A stretch of DNA of 64,000 nt, taken from NCBI RefSeq assembly GCF_030411955.1, contig NZ_JASNRA010000008.1:1-64000 (forward strand), read 5' to 3'. Positions within the stretch are counted from its first letter, which is position 1, and every line of letters begins with the position of its first letter. A program made the position numbers and the translations under genes. Under the pieces are notes generated by a model, which had not been told where the DNA came from, ran no database searches, and was given only the letters and a program-made list of their open reading frames with translations. Below are positions 31,417 through 42,160 of this stretch, one piece after another. Origin of the DNA: Massilia sp. YIM B02443 (lineage in GTDB: Bacteria; Pseudomonadota; Gammaproteobacteria; Burkholderiales; Burkholderiaceae_D).

Positions 31417-32079
31417 GTGAGCGATCTGCGCCAGCAATTCATTGGATTTTCGGTCGAGGCCGAGGTATTGAAGTTCGGTCAATTCACGACCAAGGCCGGG
31501 CGCCTGTCGCCGTACTTCTTCAACGCCGGCCTGTTCCACGACGGCGCCACCCTCGGTAAGGTGGCCGAGTTCTACGCCCAGACCCTGCTCGACTCGGGCG
31601 TCGAATTCGACATGCTGTTCGGCCCGGCCTATAAAGGCATCACCCTGGCCAGCGCCACCGCCGTGGCCCTGGCCGCGAAGGGCCGCAACACGTCGTACGC
31701 CTACAACCGCAAAGAGGCAAAAGACCACGGCGAAGGCGGCACCATCGTCGGCGCCAAGCTGCAGGGCAAGGTCGTGATCGTCGATGACGTGATCTCGGCC
31801 GGCACCTCGGTGCGCGAATCGGTGACGATGATCCGCGCTGCCGGCGCCGAACCGGCCGCCGTGCTGATCGCGCTGGACCGCATGGAGCGCTCGGGCAAGG
31901 ACGACGCGCTGTCCGAGCTGTCGGCAGTGCAGGAAGTGGCGCGCGAGTTCGGCATCCCGGTGATTTCGATCGCCAATCTGGCCGATCTGTTCAGCTATCT
32001 GGACACCCATACCGCTGATGCGCGCCTGTCCCAACACAAAGACGCCGTCGCCGCCTACCGCACCCGCTACGGCATCTAA
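31417..32079 (+). CDS. pyrE: Orotate phosphoribosyltransferase
   Basis: This 220-residue enzyme of UMP synthesis joins orotate and PRPP. Visible are KAGRLSPYFFNAGLF, the catalytic-loop AYNRKEAKDHGEGG and the PRPP motif VVIVDDVISAGTSVRES. It has a GTG start behind AGGGGGAAG. A cluster of inverted repeats follows 11 bases after the stop. Confidence 0.95.
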   Translation: MSDLRQQFIGFSVEAEVLKFGQFTTKAGRLSPYFFNAGLFHDGATLGKVAEFYAQTLLDSGVEFDMLFGPAYKGITLASATAVALAAKGRNTSYAYNRKEAKDHGEGGTIVGAKLQGKVVIVDDVISAGTSVRESVTMIRAAGAEPAAVLIALDRMERSGKDDALSELSAVQEVAREFGIPVISIANLADLFSYLDTHTADARLSQHKDAVAAYRTRYGI

Positions 32080-32090
32080 CCCTTTCAAAT

Positions 32091-32152
32091 AGGGTCAGAG
32101 TCGAATTGTTTGACAACTTTCGCTAGTTGTCATTTAAATCGACTCTGACCCT
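32091..32152. repeat. Palindromic repeat A (AGGGTCAGAGTCGA family)
   Basis: Perfect 14-bp terminal inverted repeats (AGGGTCAGAGTCGA / TCGACTCTGACCCT) enclose a second, inner 8-bp dyad (TGACAACT / AGTTGTCA, 32111-32118 and 32125-32132). The whole 62 bases can fold as a two-tier hairpin. Confidence 0.9.
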
Positions 32153-32182
32153 CATTATCTTGCAATTGTTTCTCCAGGAACG

Positions 32183-32258
32183 AATTAGGGTCAGAGTCGA
32201 ATTGTTTGGCAGTTTTGAGAAATTGCTCAACAATTTGACTCTGACCCTAATTTTTTTT
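32183..32258. repeat. Palindromic repeat B with following T-tract
   Basis: 24-bp arms (32183-32206 and 32229-32252), starting AATTAGGGTCAGAGTCGAAT, pair with one mismatch. The right arm runs into eight T residues (32251-32258), so on the plus strand this would act as an intrinsic terminator for pyrE. No other terminator is seen there. Confidence 0.88.
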
Positions 32259-32371
32259 GGGGTATCTTGTTGCTGGGGATAACTTTTATCCACGGGCGTT
32301 ACAGCGTCTTCTGAAGCCGTTCAGAATTGCTTTCAAATTCAATTGTCTACTGCAACTTTCGATCCCAAAAT

Positions 32372-32537
32372 AATTAGGGTCAGAGTCGAATTATTGAGCA
32401 ATTGCTCGAGGTCGGACGATAAATGGGGACAAGGTGCGCGAGCTGGGAAATTGCACGCAGCGAAAGTAAATCAGGGTCAGTGTCGAATCGCCAAGCAACG
32501 TGAGAAATTGCTCAATAATTCGACTCTGACCCTAATT
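32372..32537. repeat. 166-bp element with 32-bp perfect inverted ends
   Basis: Left end 32372-32403 (AATTAGGGTCAGAGTCGAAT, then TATTGAGCAATT) is the exact reverse complement of 32506-32537. The 102-base centre carries one more, diverged half-copy (CAGGGTCAGTGTCGAATCG, 32473-32491) and no ORF. The layout resembles a MITE-like or REP-type element moved in trans. No transposase is nearby. Confidence 0.9.
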
Positions 32538-32558
32538 GTCGGGGCGAAGCGGGAGGGC

Positions 32559-34019
32559 TTAGCCGGCGAGTTTTTTCTTCAGCAGTTCGGTGACCTGGGC
32601 CGGGTTGGCCTTGCCTTTCGAGGCCTTCATCGTCTGGCCGATCAGGGCATTGATGGCAGCTTCCTTGCCGGCGCGGTATTGTTCGACCGATTTGGCGTTG
32701 GCGGCCAGGACTTCGTCGACGATCGCTTCCAGCGCGCCCGTATCCGAGATCTGCTTCAGGCCTTTCTGGTCGATGACGGTGTCGGCCAGCGCTTCATCGG
32801 TCGACTTGGCGTCCCACATGGCGGCGAAGACTTCTTTCGCGGCCTTGTTCGAGATGGTGCCGTCGGCGATGCGCTTCAGGAGCAGGGCCAGCTGGGCCGC
32901 GCTCACCGGCGCGTCCAGCAGCTCGACGCCTTCGCGGTTCAGGGTCGACGAAACGTCGCCCATCATCCAGTTGGCGGCCGCTTTCGCGTTTTCCTTGCCG
33001 GCCTTGGCCACCACGGCTTCGTAGTAGTTGGCCATCGCCTGCGACGAGGTCAGGACCAGGCTGTCGTATTCCGGCAGGCCGTAGTCGCCGGTGAAGCGCT
33101 GGCGCATGGCTTCCGGCAGTTCCGGCATCTCGGCCTTCACGCGCTCGATCCAGTCCTGGCCGATGATCAGGGGCGGCAGGTCCGGGTCGGGGAAGTAGCG
33201 GTAATCCTGCGCGTCTTCCTTGGTGCGCATCGAGCGGGTTTCCTTGCGGTCCGGGTCCCACAGGCGGGTCGCCTGGATCACCTTGCCGCCGTCTTCGATC
33301 AGCTCGATCTGGCGCCGCACTTCATAGTGGATCGCTTCTTCCATGAAGCGGAACGAGTTCAGGTTCTTGATCTCGCAGCGGGTGCCGAATTCCTTCTGGC
33401 CGAGCGGGCGCACCGAGACGTTGACGTCGCAGCGGAAGGACCCCTCTTGCATATTCCCGTCGCAGACACCCAGCCACATCACCAGCGAGTGCAGCGCCTT
33501 GGCATACGCCACCGCTTCTGCAGCGCTGCGCATCTCCGGCTCGGACACGATCTCGAGCAGCGGCGTGCCGGCGCGATTCAGGTCGATGCCGCTCATGCCC
33601 GCGTAATCTTCGTGCAGCGACTTGCCGGCGTCTTCCTCGAGGTGGGCGCGGGTCAGGTTGACGGTCTTGGTCTCCAGCTTGCCGTCCTTCTCGTAGGCGA
33701 AGCTGATGGTGCCGCCCTGGACCACCGGATCGTCCATCTGGCTGATCTGGTAACCCTTCGGCAGGTCGGGATAAAAATAGTTCTTGCGCGCGAAGACCGA
33801 CTGCGGCGCGATCTTTGCGCCGACCGCCAGGCCGAAGCGGATCGCGCGTTCGACCGCGCCGCGGTTCAGCACCGGCAGCACGCCCGGCAGCGCCAGGTCG
33901 ACCGGGCTGGCCTGGGTGTTCGGCTCGGCGCCGAAGCGGATCGAGCTGCCGCTGAAGATTTTCGATTGGGTCGTGAGCTGGACGTGGTTCTCAAGACCGA
34001 TGACGACTTCCCATTGCAT
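32559..34019 (-). CDS. gatB: Asp-tRNA(Asn)/Glu-tRNA(Gln) amidotransferase subunit B
   Basis: This 486-residue subunit binds the misacylated tRNA and phosphorylates its Glu/Asp side chain. The start [53 protein letters not shown] and the tail (YqeY-like) domain ending [11 protein letters not shown] are all typical. It is the third gene of gatCAB, 31 bases after gatA. Its presence implies indirect amidation of at least one of Asn-tRNA or Gln-tRNA. Confidence 0.96.
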   Translation of the reverse strand: MQWEVVIGLENHVQLTTQSKIFSGSSIRFGAEPNTQASPVDLALPGVLPVLNRGAVERAIRFGLAVGAKIAPQSVFARKNYFYPDLPKGYQISQMDDPVVQGGTISFAYEKDGKLETKTVNLTRAHLEEDAGKSLHEDYAGMSGIDLNRAGTPLLEIVSEPEMRSAAEAVAYAKALHSLVMWLGVCDGNMQEGSFRCDVNVSVRPLGQKEFGTRCEIKNLNSFRFMEEAIHYEVRRQIELIEDGGKVIQATRLWDPDRKETRSMRTKEDAQDYRYFPDPDLPPLIIGQDWIERVKAEMPELPEAMRQRFTGDYGLPEYDSLVLTSSQAMANYYEAVVAKAGKENAKAAANWMMGDVSSTLNREGVELLDAPVSAAQLALLLKRIADGTISNKAAKEVFAAMWDAKSTDEALADTVIDQKGLKQISDTGALEAIVDEVLAANAKSVEQYRAGKEAAINALIGQTMKASKGKANPAQVTELLKKKLAG

Positions 34020-34050
34020 AGTGTTCTCTCTTTGTTCAGTGTCGACGGAC

Positions 34051-35526
34051 TTACACGCCTTCCGGCGCGCGGGTGTGCCAGTCGGTCGCCTGCTGGTACT
34101 GGTGCGCGATGTTCAGCAACTTGGCTTCGGCGAAGTAGTTGCCGATGATTTGCAGGCCGACCGGGCGCTTGCCGTTCTTCTCGCCTGCGCCGAAACCGCA
34201 AGGGATCGACATGCCCGGCAGACCGGCCAGGCTGGTCGACAGCGTGAAGATGTCGGCCAGGTAGTTGGCGACCGGGTCATTCGACTTCGAGCCCAGGTCC
34301 CACGCCACCGTCGGCGCCACCGGTCCCATGATCACGTCGCATTTATCCGCGAACGCGGCCTGGAAGTCGTCGGCGATCAGGCGCCGGATCTTCTGCGCCT
34401 GCACGTAATACGCGTCGTAGTAGCCGTGGCACAGCACATAGGTGCCGACCATGATGCGGCGCTTGACTTCGGAACCGAAACCTTCGGCGCGCGTCTTGCG
34501 GTACATGTCCTGCAAATCCTTGTACTCGCTGGCGCGGTGGCCGTAGCGCACGCCGTCAAAGCGCGACAGGTTGGACGAAGCCTCGGCCGGGGCGATGATG
34601 TAGTAGGTCGGGATCGACAGCGCCGTCTTCGGCAACGAGATGTCCACCAGGGTCGCGCCCAGTTTCACGAACTGCTCCAGCGCCGTGCGCACCGCGCTTT
34701 CGACGTCAGGCGCCAGGCCTTCGCCGAAGTACTCGCTCGGCACGCCGATTCGCAGGCCATTCAATGGCTGGTTCAGGTCGCGGGTGAAGTCTTCACGCCC
34801 GTTGCCCTGTTCCGGCGTGAGGCTGGTCGAATCGCGCTCGTCGAAGCCGATCATGTCGTTCAGCAGCAGCGCGCAATCCTCGGCGGTCTGGGCGATCGGG
34901 CCGCCCTGGTCCAGCGACGAGGCGAACGCGATCATGCCGAAGCGCGACACGCGGCCATAGGTCGGCTTGATGCCGGTGACGCCGCAGAAGGCGGCCGGCT
35001 GGCGGATCGAGCCGCCGGTGTCGGTGGCGGTGGCGGCCGGCGCCAGGCGCGCGGCGATCGCGGCGGCCGAGCCGCCCGAGGAGCCGCCCGGCACGGCCGT
35101 CGCGTCCCATGGATTCTTCACCGCGCCGTAGGCCGAGTTCTCATTGGCCGAACCCATCGCGAATTCGTCCAGGTTGACCTTGCCGAGGGTGACCATGCCG
35201 GCGGCGCCGAGGCGCTCGACCACGGTGGCGTCGAACGGGCTGACGTAACCTTGCAGCATCCTGGAGCCGGCGGTGGTGCGCCAGCCACGCGTGACGAAGA
35301 TGTCCTTGTGCGCGATCGGCACGCCGGTCAGCGCTCCCGCGGTGCCGGCGGCGATGCGCGCGTCGGCCGCGGCGGCCTGCGCCAGCGACAGTTCGCGGTC
35401 GACGTGCAGGAAGGCGTTGTGGCCGCTGGCGTCGATGCGGTCCAGGTAATGGCGCGTCAGTTCGGTGCTCGAGACCTGCTTCGATTGCAGGAGCGCGGAC
35501 AGCTCTTTGAGGGTCTTGTTATGCAT
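34051..35526 (-). CDS. gatA: Asp-tRNA(Asn)/Glu-tRNA(Gln) amidotransferase subunit A
   Basis: This 491-residue amidase-signature enzyme frees ammonia from glutamine for GatB. The catalytic triad is Lys74 ([10 protein letters not shown]), cis-Ser149 ([10 protein letters not shown]) and nucleophile Ser173 ([11 protein letters not shown]). The 24-residue Ser spacing matches characterised GatA. Ends with the standard [16 protein letters not shown]. It starts at an ATG 40 bases after gatC. Confidence 0.97.
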   Translation of the reverse strand: MHNKTLKELSALLQSKQVSSTELTRHYLDRIDASGHNAFLHVDRELSLAQAAAADARIAAGTAGALTGVPIAHKDIFVTRGWRTTAGSRMLQGYVSPFDATVVERLGAAGMVTLGKVNLDEFAMGSANENSAYGAVKNPWDATAVPGGSSGGSAAAIAARLAPAATATDTGGSIRQPAAFCGVTGIKPTYGRVSRFGMIAFASSLDQGGPIAQTAEDCALLLNDMIGFDERDSTSLTPEQGNGREDFTRDLNQPLNGLRIGVPSEYFGEGLAPDVESAVRTALEQFVKLGATLVDISLPKTALSIPTYYIIAPAEASSNLSRFDGVRYGHRASEYKDLQDMYRKTRAEGFGSEVKRRIMVGTYVLCHGYYDAYYVQAQKIRRLIADDFQAAFADKCDVIMGPVAPTVAWDLGSKSNDPVANYLADIFTLSTSLAGLPGMSIPCGFGAGEKNGKRPVGLQIIGNYFAEAKLLNIAHQYQQATDWHTRAPEGV

Positions 35527-35566
35527 ATGCGGTTCGATTCAAAAACGATTCAAGAGAGCAGGGCGA

Positions 35567-35866
35567 TTACTCGATGACCTTCGGCACCAGGTACAGGCCG
35601 TCCTGGGCTTTCGGGGCCGGCGCCTGGTAGTCCTCGCGGCGATTCTGTTCGGTGACCACGTCGTCGCGCAGGCGCAGCGGCAGGGCCAGGATGGCCTCCA
35701 GTGGCTGGGCCAGCGGCGCTACGCCGGAGGTGTCGACCGCCGCCATCTGTTCGGCCAGGGCGAAGATGCCGTTCAGCTCGGCCAGCGCGGTCTCGGCATG
35801 GGTGTCATCCATGTCGAGCTGGGCCAGGTTGGCGATGCGTTTTACGTCTGAAAGAGTCAGGGACAT
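35567..35866 (-). CDS. gatC: Asp-tRNA(Asn)/Glu-tRNA(Gln) amidotransferase subunit C
   Basis: This 99-residue scaffold subunit wraps around and stabilises the GatA-GatB pair. It shows the family's [20 protein letters not shown] start, then [20 protein letters not shown] and [20 protein letters not shown]. It is first in the gatCAB operon and divergent from mreB. Confidence 0.95.
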   Translation of the reverse strand: MSLTLSDVKRIANLAQLDMDDTHAETALAELNGIFALAEQMAAVDTSGVAPLAQPLEAILALPLRLRDDVVTEQNRREDYQAPAPKAQDGLYLVPKVIE

Positions 35867-37224
<1,358 letters not shown>

Positions 37225-37276
37225 AAACACGGACCGGCACGCATCAAGGCTACATGAGCGCGACATGAAGGCACAG

Positions 37277-37320
37277 GGCGGGCAGTACGCACGGCGGACA
37301 AGCGCGTGCGGCTGCCCGCC
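37277..37320 (+). other. Long hairpin between mreB and mreC
   Basis: GGCGGGCAG (37277-37285) pairs with CTGCCCGCC (37312-37320). Inside it, CGCAC (37288-37292) pairs with GTGCG (37306-37310). There is no T-tract. In the 160-base mreB-mreC spacer it could be a partial terminator or mRNA-processing/stability element that lets MreB exceed MreCD. Confidence 0.5.
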
Positions 37321-37384
37321 TTGACGTATCTTCCGCCCTTTTCGTCATCGCGCGCCGGCATCCCGTTCCACCATCACCAACGTC

Positions 37385-38512
37385 ATGGAATACAGTCCTC
37401 CGCCGCTGTTCAAACAAGGCGCGCCCGCGCGCGTCAAGGTGACGGTGTTCGCGCTGATCGCGATCGTGCTGCTGGTGCTGGACGCGCGCATGAACCTGCT
37501 GGGCGGGGTGCGCAGCGTGGCCGCCACCGTGCTGTACCCGGTGCAGATGGCGGCCCTGATGCCGCGCGAAGCGCTGTCCAATATGGGCGGTTATTTCTCG
37601 TCGGTGTCGACGCTGCAGCGCGAAGTGCAGGCGCTCAAGGAACAGCAGTTGCAGCAGGCGACCCTGCTGCAGCAGGCCCAGTTGCAGATGGCCGAGAACG
37701 CCCAGCTGCGGCGCCTGATGGAAGGCAAGGCGCAGCTGCCGGTGCAGTCGCAGATGGCCGAGATCCTGTACGACGCGCGCGACCCGTCCACCCGCCGCGT
37801 GGTGATCGACCGCGGCTCGCGCGCCGGCGTCACGCTCGGCCTGCCGGTGATCGACAATGCCGGCGTGGTCGGCCAGGTCACGCGCGTGTTTCCCTTTACT
37901 TCCGAAGTCACGCTGCTGACCGACAAGGACCAGGCGATTCCGGTGCAGGTGCTGCGCAGCGGCTTGCGCAGCATCGTGTACGGCCGCGGCCATTCGGGCC
38001 TGCTCGACCTGCGCTTCGTGGCCCAGGACGCCGACATCCAGGTCGGCGACGTGCTGGTGACCTCGGGCCTGGACGGGATGTATCCGGCCGGCCTGGCGGT
38101 GGCGCGCGTGACCCAGGTCGAGAAGGCGGCCGGCTCGTTCGGACGCGTGGTCGGCCAGCCGCTGGCCGGCATCGACCGCAACCGCCAGGTGCTGGTGATC
38201 ATGTCGCACAACGCGCTGCCGGAACGCCCGCAGCCGGCCCAGGCGCACGAAGGCAGCCGCCGCAAGCTGCCGAAGATGGAACCGGTGCCGCAGCCGCCGC
38301 TGCCGGCGGCGCCGTTGCCTGCAGCCGGCACGCCGGCCGCCGCGGCGCAGGCCGCAGGGGCGCCTGCCGCAGGAGCGCCTGCCGCAGGAGCGCCTGCCGC
38401 AACCACCAACACCGCACCGGGCGCAGCGCAAGCGACCGCGCCGGCCGCGCGCCAGGCAACCACGCCAGCCGCAGCGGCCGCGCCCAACGGAGTCAATCCC
38501 AATGTCCGCTAA
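37385..38512 (+). CDS. mreC: Rod shape-determining protein MreC
   Basis: This 375-residue periplasmic scaffold of the elongasome has one N-terminal membrane helix (about residues 18-38), a coiled coil (LQREVQALKEQQLQQATLLQ, to about 115) and two beta-barrel domains (SRAGVTLGLPVIDNAGVVG and DADIQVGDVLVTSGLDGMYP). A C-terminal tail of about 90 residues is Ala/Pro-rich and contains an exact DNA tandem repeat. The family is usually 280-350 residues; the excess is that tail. Overlaps mreD by 11 bases. Confidence 0.94.
   Translation: MEYSPPPLFKQGAPARVKVTVFALIAIVLLVLDARMNLLGGVRSVAATVLYPVQMAALMPREALSNMGGYFSSVSTLQREVQALKEQQLQQATLLQQAQLQMAENAQLRRLMEGKAQLPVQSQMAEILYDARDPSTRRVVIDRGSRAGVTLGLPVIDNAGVVGQVTRVFPFTSEVTLLTDKDQAIPVQVLRSGLRSIVYGRGHSGLLDLRFVAQDADIQVGDVLVTSGLDGMYPAGLAVARVTQVEKAAGSFGRVVGQPLAGIDRNRQVLVIMSHNALPERPQPAQAHEGSRRKLPKMEPVPQPPLPAAPLPAAGTPAAAAQAAGAPAAGAPAAGAPAATTNTAPGAAQATAPAARQATTPAAAAAPNGVNPNVR
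38351..38395 (+). repeat. Tandem 15-bp repeat in the mreC tail
   Basis: Three copies of GCCGCAGGAGCGCCT lie head to tail; the first has one G for A change. They encode AAGAP three times in the MreC tail. Being in frame, copy-number change would alter tail length without a frameshift. Confidence 0.9.
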
Positions 38513-39020
38513 CCGCCCGCATTACATCCTGCTGCCCGTCAGCCCGCTGTTCATCGCGTTCAGCCTGGTGTGCGCCTTCATGCTCAACCTGCTGCCCTGG
38601 GGCCGCTGGATCGGCGCGCCGGATTTCGTCGCGCTGGTGCTGGTGTTCTGGGGCATCCACCAGCCGCGCAAGGTCGGCATCGGCATCGCCTTCGGCATGG
38701 GCCTCCTGATGGACGTGCACGACGCCAGCCTGCTGGGCGAGAACGCGCTGGCCTATACGCTGCTGTCCTACCTGGCGATCATGATCCACCGCCGCGTGCT
38801 GTGGTTCCCGGTGCTGACCCAGGCCATGCACGTGTTCCCGCTGCTGCTGCTGGCCCAGGCCATCCAGCTGGTGGTCCATTTCGCCGTCTCGGGACGCTTC
38901 CCGGGCCTGCTGCAATTCATCGAAAGCGTGGTGGCGGTGGCCCTGTGGCCGGCGATCACCTGGCTGCTGCTGGCGCCCCAGCGGCGCGCCGTCGACCGCG
39001 ACCACACCCGCCCCATCTGA
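38502..39020 (+). CDS. mreD: Rod shape-determining protein MreD
   Basis: This 172-residue inner-membrane protein has five or six helices and family motifs PHYILLPVSPLFIAFSL, PDFVALVLVFWGIHQPRKVG and GLLMDVHDASLLGENALAY. It bridges MreC with the rest of the elongation machinery. The start lies inside the end of mreC, so the two are translationally coupled. Confidence 0.93.
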   Translation: MSANRPHYILLPVSPLFIAFSLVCAFMLNLLPWGRWIGAPDFVALVLVFWGIHQPRKVGIGIAFGMGLLMDVHDASLLGENALAYTLLSYLAIMIHRRVLWFPVLTQAMHVFPLLLLAQAIQLVVHFAVSGRFPGLLQFIESVVAVALWPAITWLLLAPQRRAVDRDHTRPI

Positions 39021-39036
39021 CCAGGCATTATTGCGA

Positions 39037-41022
39037 ATGACCGAGTTCAAGGACAGCGACCGCGAGATCCACCAGTTCCGCACGCGCCTGACGGCGCTGG
39101 TGATCCTGGTCTTCATCTGCTTCGGCCTCTTGGTCGCGCGCGTGGTCTGGCTGCAGGTGCTGCACCACGACCAGTACGCGGCCCAGGCCGAGGACAACCG
39201 CATCGCGCTGGTGCCGATCGTGCCCAACCGCGGCCTGATCGTCGACCGCAACGGCGTGGTCCTGGCGCGTAACTATTCGGCCTACACGCTCGAGATCACG
39301 CCGTCGAAGCTGCAGGCCGACCTCGAGTCGGTGATCGACGAATTGGCCAAGCTGGTCGAGATCGACGCGCGCGACCGGCGCCGCTTCAAGCGCCTGCGCG
39401 AAGAGTCGCGCAGTTTCGCCAGCGTGCCGCTGCGCACCCGCCTGACCGACGACGAGGTGGCGCGCTTCACCGCCCAGCGCTTCCGCTTCCCCGGGGTCGA
39501 GGTGCAGGCGCGCCTGTTCCGCCAGTATCCGATGGGCGAGGTGGCCTCGCACGTGATCGGCTACATCGGCCGCATCAACGCCAAGGAGGCGAACGCGCTG
39601 GAAGAAAGCGACGACGCCGCCAACTACAACGGCACCGACCATATCGGCAAGGAAGGCGTCGAGAAGCGCTACGAGCGCCAGCTGCACGGCGTCACCGGCT
39701 ACGAGCAGGTCGAGCGCTCGGCCGGCGGGCGCGCGATCCGCACCCTGCGCCGCACGGCGCCGACCCCGGGCAGCAACCTGATCCTGTCGATCGACATCGA
39801 GCTGCAGAAGGTGGCCGAGGAAGCCTTCGGCGACTACCGCGGCGCGCTGGTGGCGATCGAGCCGTCCACCGGCGACGTGCTGGCCTATGTCTCGCGCCCG
39901 GGGTTCGACCCCAACCTGTTCGTCGACGGCATCGACACCCAGAGCTGGAACGAGTTGAACACCTCGCTCGACCGCCCGCTGATGAACCGTCCGCTGTCGG
40001 GCACCTATCCGCCCGGCTCGACCTTCAAGCCCTTCATGTCGCTGGCGGCGCTCGAGATGGGCTTCCGCCGTCCGCACGACGCGATCCGCGACCCCGGCTT
40101 CTTCATGCTGGGCGGGCACCGCTTCAACGACGACAAGCCGGGCGGCCACGGCATCGTCAACATGTACCACTCGATCGCCCACTCCTGCGACACCTATTAC
40201 TACCAGCTCGGCAACGAGATGGGGATCGATAACATCTCCAACTTCATGCGCGAATTCGGCTTCGGCCAGCCGACCGGGATCGATCTCGATCACGAAAAGA
40301 CCGGCGTGCTGCCGTCCAAGGAATGGAAGGCCGAACGCTTCAAGCGCAACCGCGCGGCCCAGAAATGGGTGGGCGGCGACACCATCTCGATCTCGATCGG
40401 GCAGGGCTTCAACAACTACACCATGCTGCAGCTGGCGCATGCGACCGCGATCCTGGCCAATAACGGCGTGGTGATGAAGCCGCACCTGGTCAAGATGGTC
40501 GAGGACGGATCGACCCGCCAGCGCACCCTGACCGTGCCCAAGGAAACCCGGCGCCTGGCGTTGAAGCAGGAGCACATCGACTTCATCAAGGATGCGATGG
40601 CGGGCGTGATCCGCGAAGGCACCGGCCAGCGCGCTTTCGCCAGCGCCGCCTATACCGCGGGCGGCAAGACCGGCACCGCGCAGGTGATCGGCCTGCGCGG
40701 CAAGAAGTACGACGCCAATGCGATCGACGAACGCCATCGCGACAACGCCCTGTTCACCGCCTTCGCGCCGGCCGACCAGCCACGCATCGCGATCGCGATG
40801 GTGGTCGAGAATGCCGGCTTCGGCGGCGTGGTGGCGGCGCCGATCGCGCGCAAGGTGCTCGACTACGCCATCCTCGGCAAGCGTCCGGCGCCGCCGCCGG
40901 AACCGAAGGACGGCGCCGCGCCGGGCAGCGCCCGCAAACCTGCGCCTGCACCGGCTCCCGCGCCGGCACCCGCAGTCAATCCCGTCGTCGCCAGCGCCGC
41001 CGCCACCACCCGAACCCAGTAA
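39037..41022 (+). CDS. mrdA: Penicillin-binding protein 2 (elongation transpeptidase)
   Basis: This 661-residue class B PBP cross-links peptidoglycan during elongation with RodA. It has an N-terminal membrane anchor (about residues 20-42), a dimerisation/pedestal region starting NRGLIVDRNGVVLARNY, active Ser328 in PPGSTFKPF, SxN motif SCDTYYY-region and KTGTAQ near residue 548. I used the ATG at 39037; a TTG two codons earlier is in frame. The last 45 residues form an Ala/Pro-rich tail (PAPAPAPAPA) absent from E. coli PBP2. Confidence 0.95.
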   Translation: MTEFKDSDREIHQFRTRLTALVILVFICFGLLVARVVWLQVLHHDQYAAQAEDNRIALVPIVPNRGLIVDRNGVVLARNYSAYTLEITPSKLQADLESVIDELAKLVEIDARDRRRFKRLREESRSFASVPLRTRLTDDEVARFTAQRFRFPGVEVQARLFRQYPMGEVASHVIGYIGRINAKEANALEESDDAANYNGTDHIGKEGVEKRYERQLHGVTGYEQVERSAGGRAIRTLRRTAPTPGSNLILSIDIELQKVAEEAFGDYRGALVAIEPSTGDVLAYVSRPGFDPNLFVDGIDTQSWNELNTSLDRPLMNRPLSGTYPPGSTFKPFMSLAALEMGFRRPHDAIRDPGFFMLGGHRFNDDKPGGHGIVNMYHSIAHSCDTYYYQLGNEMGIDNISNFMREFGFGQPTGIDLDHEKTGVLPSKEWKAERFKRNRAAQKWVGGDTISISIGQGFNNYTMLQLAHATAILANNGVVMKPHLVKMVEDGSTRQRTLTVPKETRRLALKQEHIDFIKDAMAGVIREGTGQRAFASAAYTAGGKTGTAQVIGLRGKKYDANAIDERHRDNALFTAFAPADQPRIAIAMVVENAGFGGVVAAPIARKVLDYAILGKRPAPPPEPKDGAAPGSARKPAPAPAPAPAPAVNPVVASAAATTRTQ

Positions 41023-41024
41023 CC

Positions 41025-42143
41025 ATGGCCCATATTCCAGAACGCCGCTCGCTGCGGCGCCGCCTGCGTCCCTATTTCACGGTGTTCGACCTGCCGCTGA
41101 CCCTGATCCTGGGGATCCTGGTCACGATCAGCATGGTCACCATGATGTCGGCCGGCGCCGACTTCCCGGACCGGGTCGAGCACCAGATCCGCAACTTCCT
41201 GCTGTCGTTCGCCGTCATGTGGATCGCCGCGAACATCGCGCCGCAGACGCTGATGCGGCTGGCCGTGCCGATCTACACGGTCGGCGTGGCGCTGCTGCTG
41301 GCGGTGGCCATGTTCGGCCTGATCAAGAAGGGCGCGCGGCGCTGGCTGCACATCGGCGTGATCGACATCCAGCCGTCCGAGATCATGAAGATCGGGGTGC
41401 CGCTGATGCTGGCCTGGTACTTCCAGACCCGGGCCCAGGTGGCGGGCTGGAAGCACTACGTCATCGCCGCCGTGATCCTGATGATCCCGGTCGCCTTCAT
41501 CATGAAGCAGCCCGACCTCGGCACCTCGCTGCTGGTGGCGTCGTCGGGGCTGTACGTGATCTTCCTGGCCGGCCTGTCGTGGAAGGCGATCATCGCGCTG
41601 GCCGTGGCCGGCCTGGCCTCGTTGCCGCTGGGCTGGTCGATGATGCACGACTATCAGCGCGAGCGCGTGATGACGCTGATCGACCCGACCTCGGACCCGC
41701 TGGGCAAGGGCTTCCACATCATCCAGTCGATCATTGCGATCGGCTCGGGCGGCGTCACCGGCAAGGGCTATATGCAGGGCACCCAGGGCTACCTCGAATT
41801 CGTCCCGGAACGCACCACCGACTTCGTGTTCTCGGTGTATTCGGAAGAATTTGGCCTGGTCGGAAACCTGGTGCTGTTGTTCGTTTATCTATTGTTGATC
41901 GGGCGCGGACTGATGATCGCGGCCAATGCCCCGAACGCCTTCGGGCGCCTGCTGGCCGGTTCGATTTCCATGATTTTCTTCACCTATGCATTCGTGAACA
42001 TGGGCATGGTGGCCGGGATTCTGCCGGTGGTGGGGGTGCCGCTGCCCTTCATGAGCTACGGCGGCACCGCATTTATCACGCTCGGCCTTGGCGCCGGCAT
42101 ATTGATGAGTATTCAAAGACATCGTAAACTGGTGCAGACGTAA
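41025..42143 (+). CDS. rodA: Peptidoglycan glycosyltransferase RodA
   Basis: This 372-residue SEDS-family membrane polymerase has about ten helices and family motifs KKGARRWLHIGVIDIQPSEI, MKQPDLGTSLLV, the loop PERTTDFVFSVYSEEFGLVG and GVPLPFMSYGGTAFITLGLG. It polymerises glycan strands with PBP2 as partner, and its start lies 2 bases after the mrdA stop. Confidence 0.96.
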   Translation: MAHIPERRSLRRRLRPYFTVFDLPLTLILGILVTISMVTMMSAGADFPDRVEHQIRNFLLSFAVMWIAANIAPQTLMRLAVPIYTVGVALLLAVAMFGLIKKGARRWLHIGVIDIQPSEIMKIGVPLMLAWYFQTRAQVAGWKHYVIAAVILMIPVAFIMKQPDLGTSLLVASSGLYVIFLAGLSWKAIIALAVAGLASLPLGWSMMHDYQRERVMTLIDPTSDPLGKGFHIIQSIIAIGSGGVTGKGYMQGTQGYLEFVPERTTDFVFSVYSEEFGLVGNLVLLFVYLLLIGRGLMIAANAPNAFGRLLAGSISMIFFTYAFVNMGMVAGILPVVGVPLPFMSYGGTAFITLGLGAGILMSIQRHRKLVQT

Positions 42144-42160
42144 TAGATGGAGGACGACCC

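Larger units (their letters stand above)
32080..32558. other. Gene-free repeat cluster between pyrE and gatB
   Basis: This 479-base gap between convergent genes contains no plausible gene. It holds several palindromes based on AGGGTCAGAGTCGAATT (separate entries) and is clearly richer in A/T than the surroundings. The 32259-32371 stretch shows nothing I can identify. It includes TTATCCACG, an isolated DnaA-box-like match that I regard as chance. Confidence 0.8.

Noticed and set aside
32281..32300. TTATCCACG, resembling a DnaA box, in the repeat cluster
   Set aside because: A single eight-of-nine match without neighbours or an adjacent dnaA/dnaN gene; best explained by chance.
32301..34148. 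A 601-codon plus-strand frame running from the repeat cluster across gatB
   Set aside because: Its N-terminal part translates the repeats and the rest is the antisense of gatB; no ribosome site or homology.
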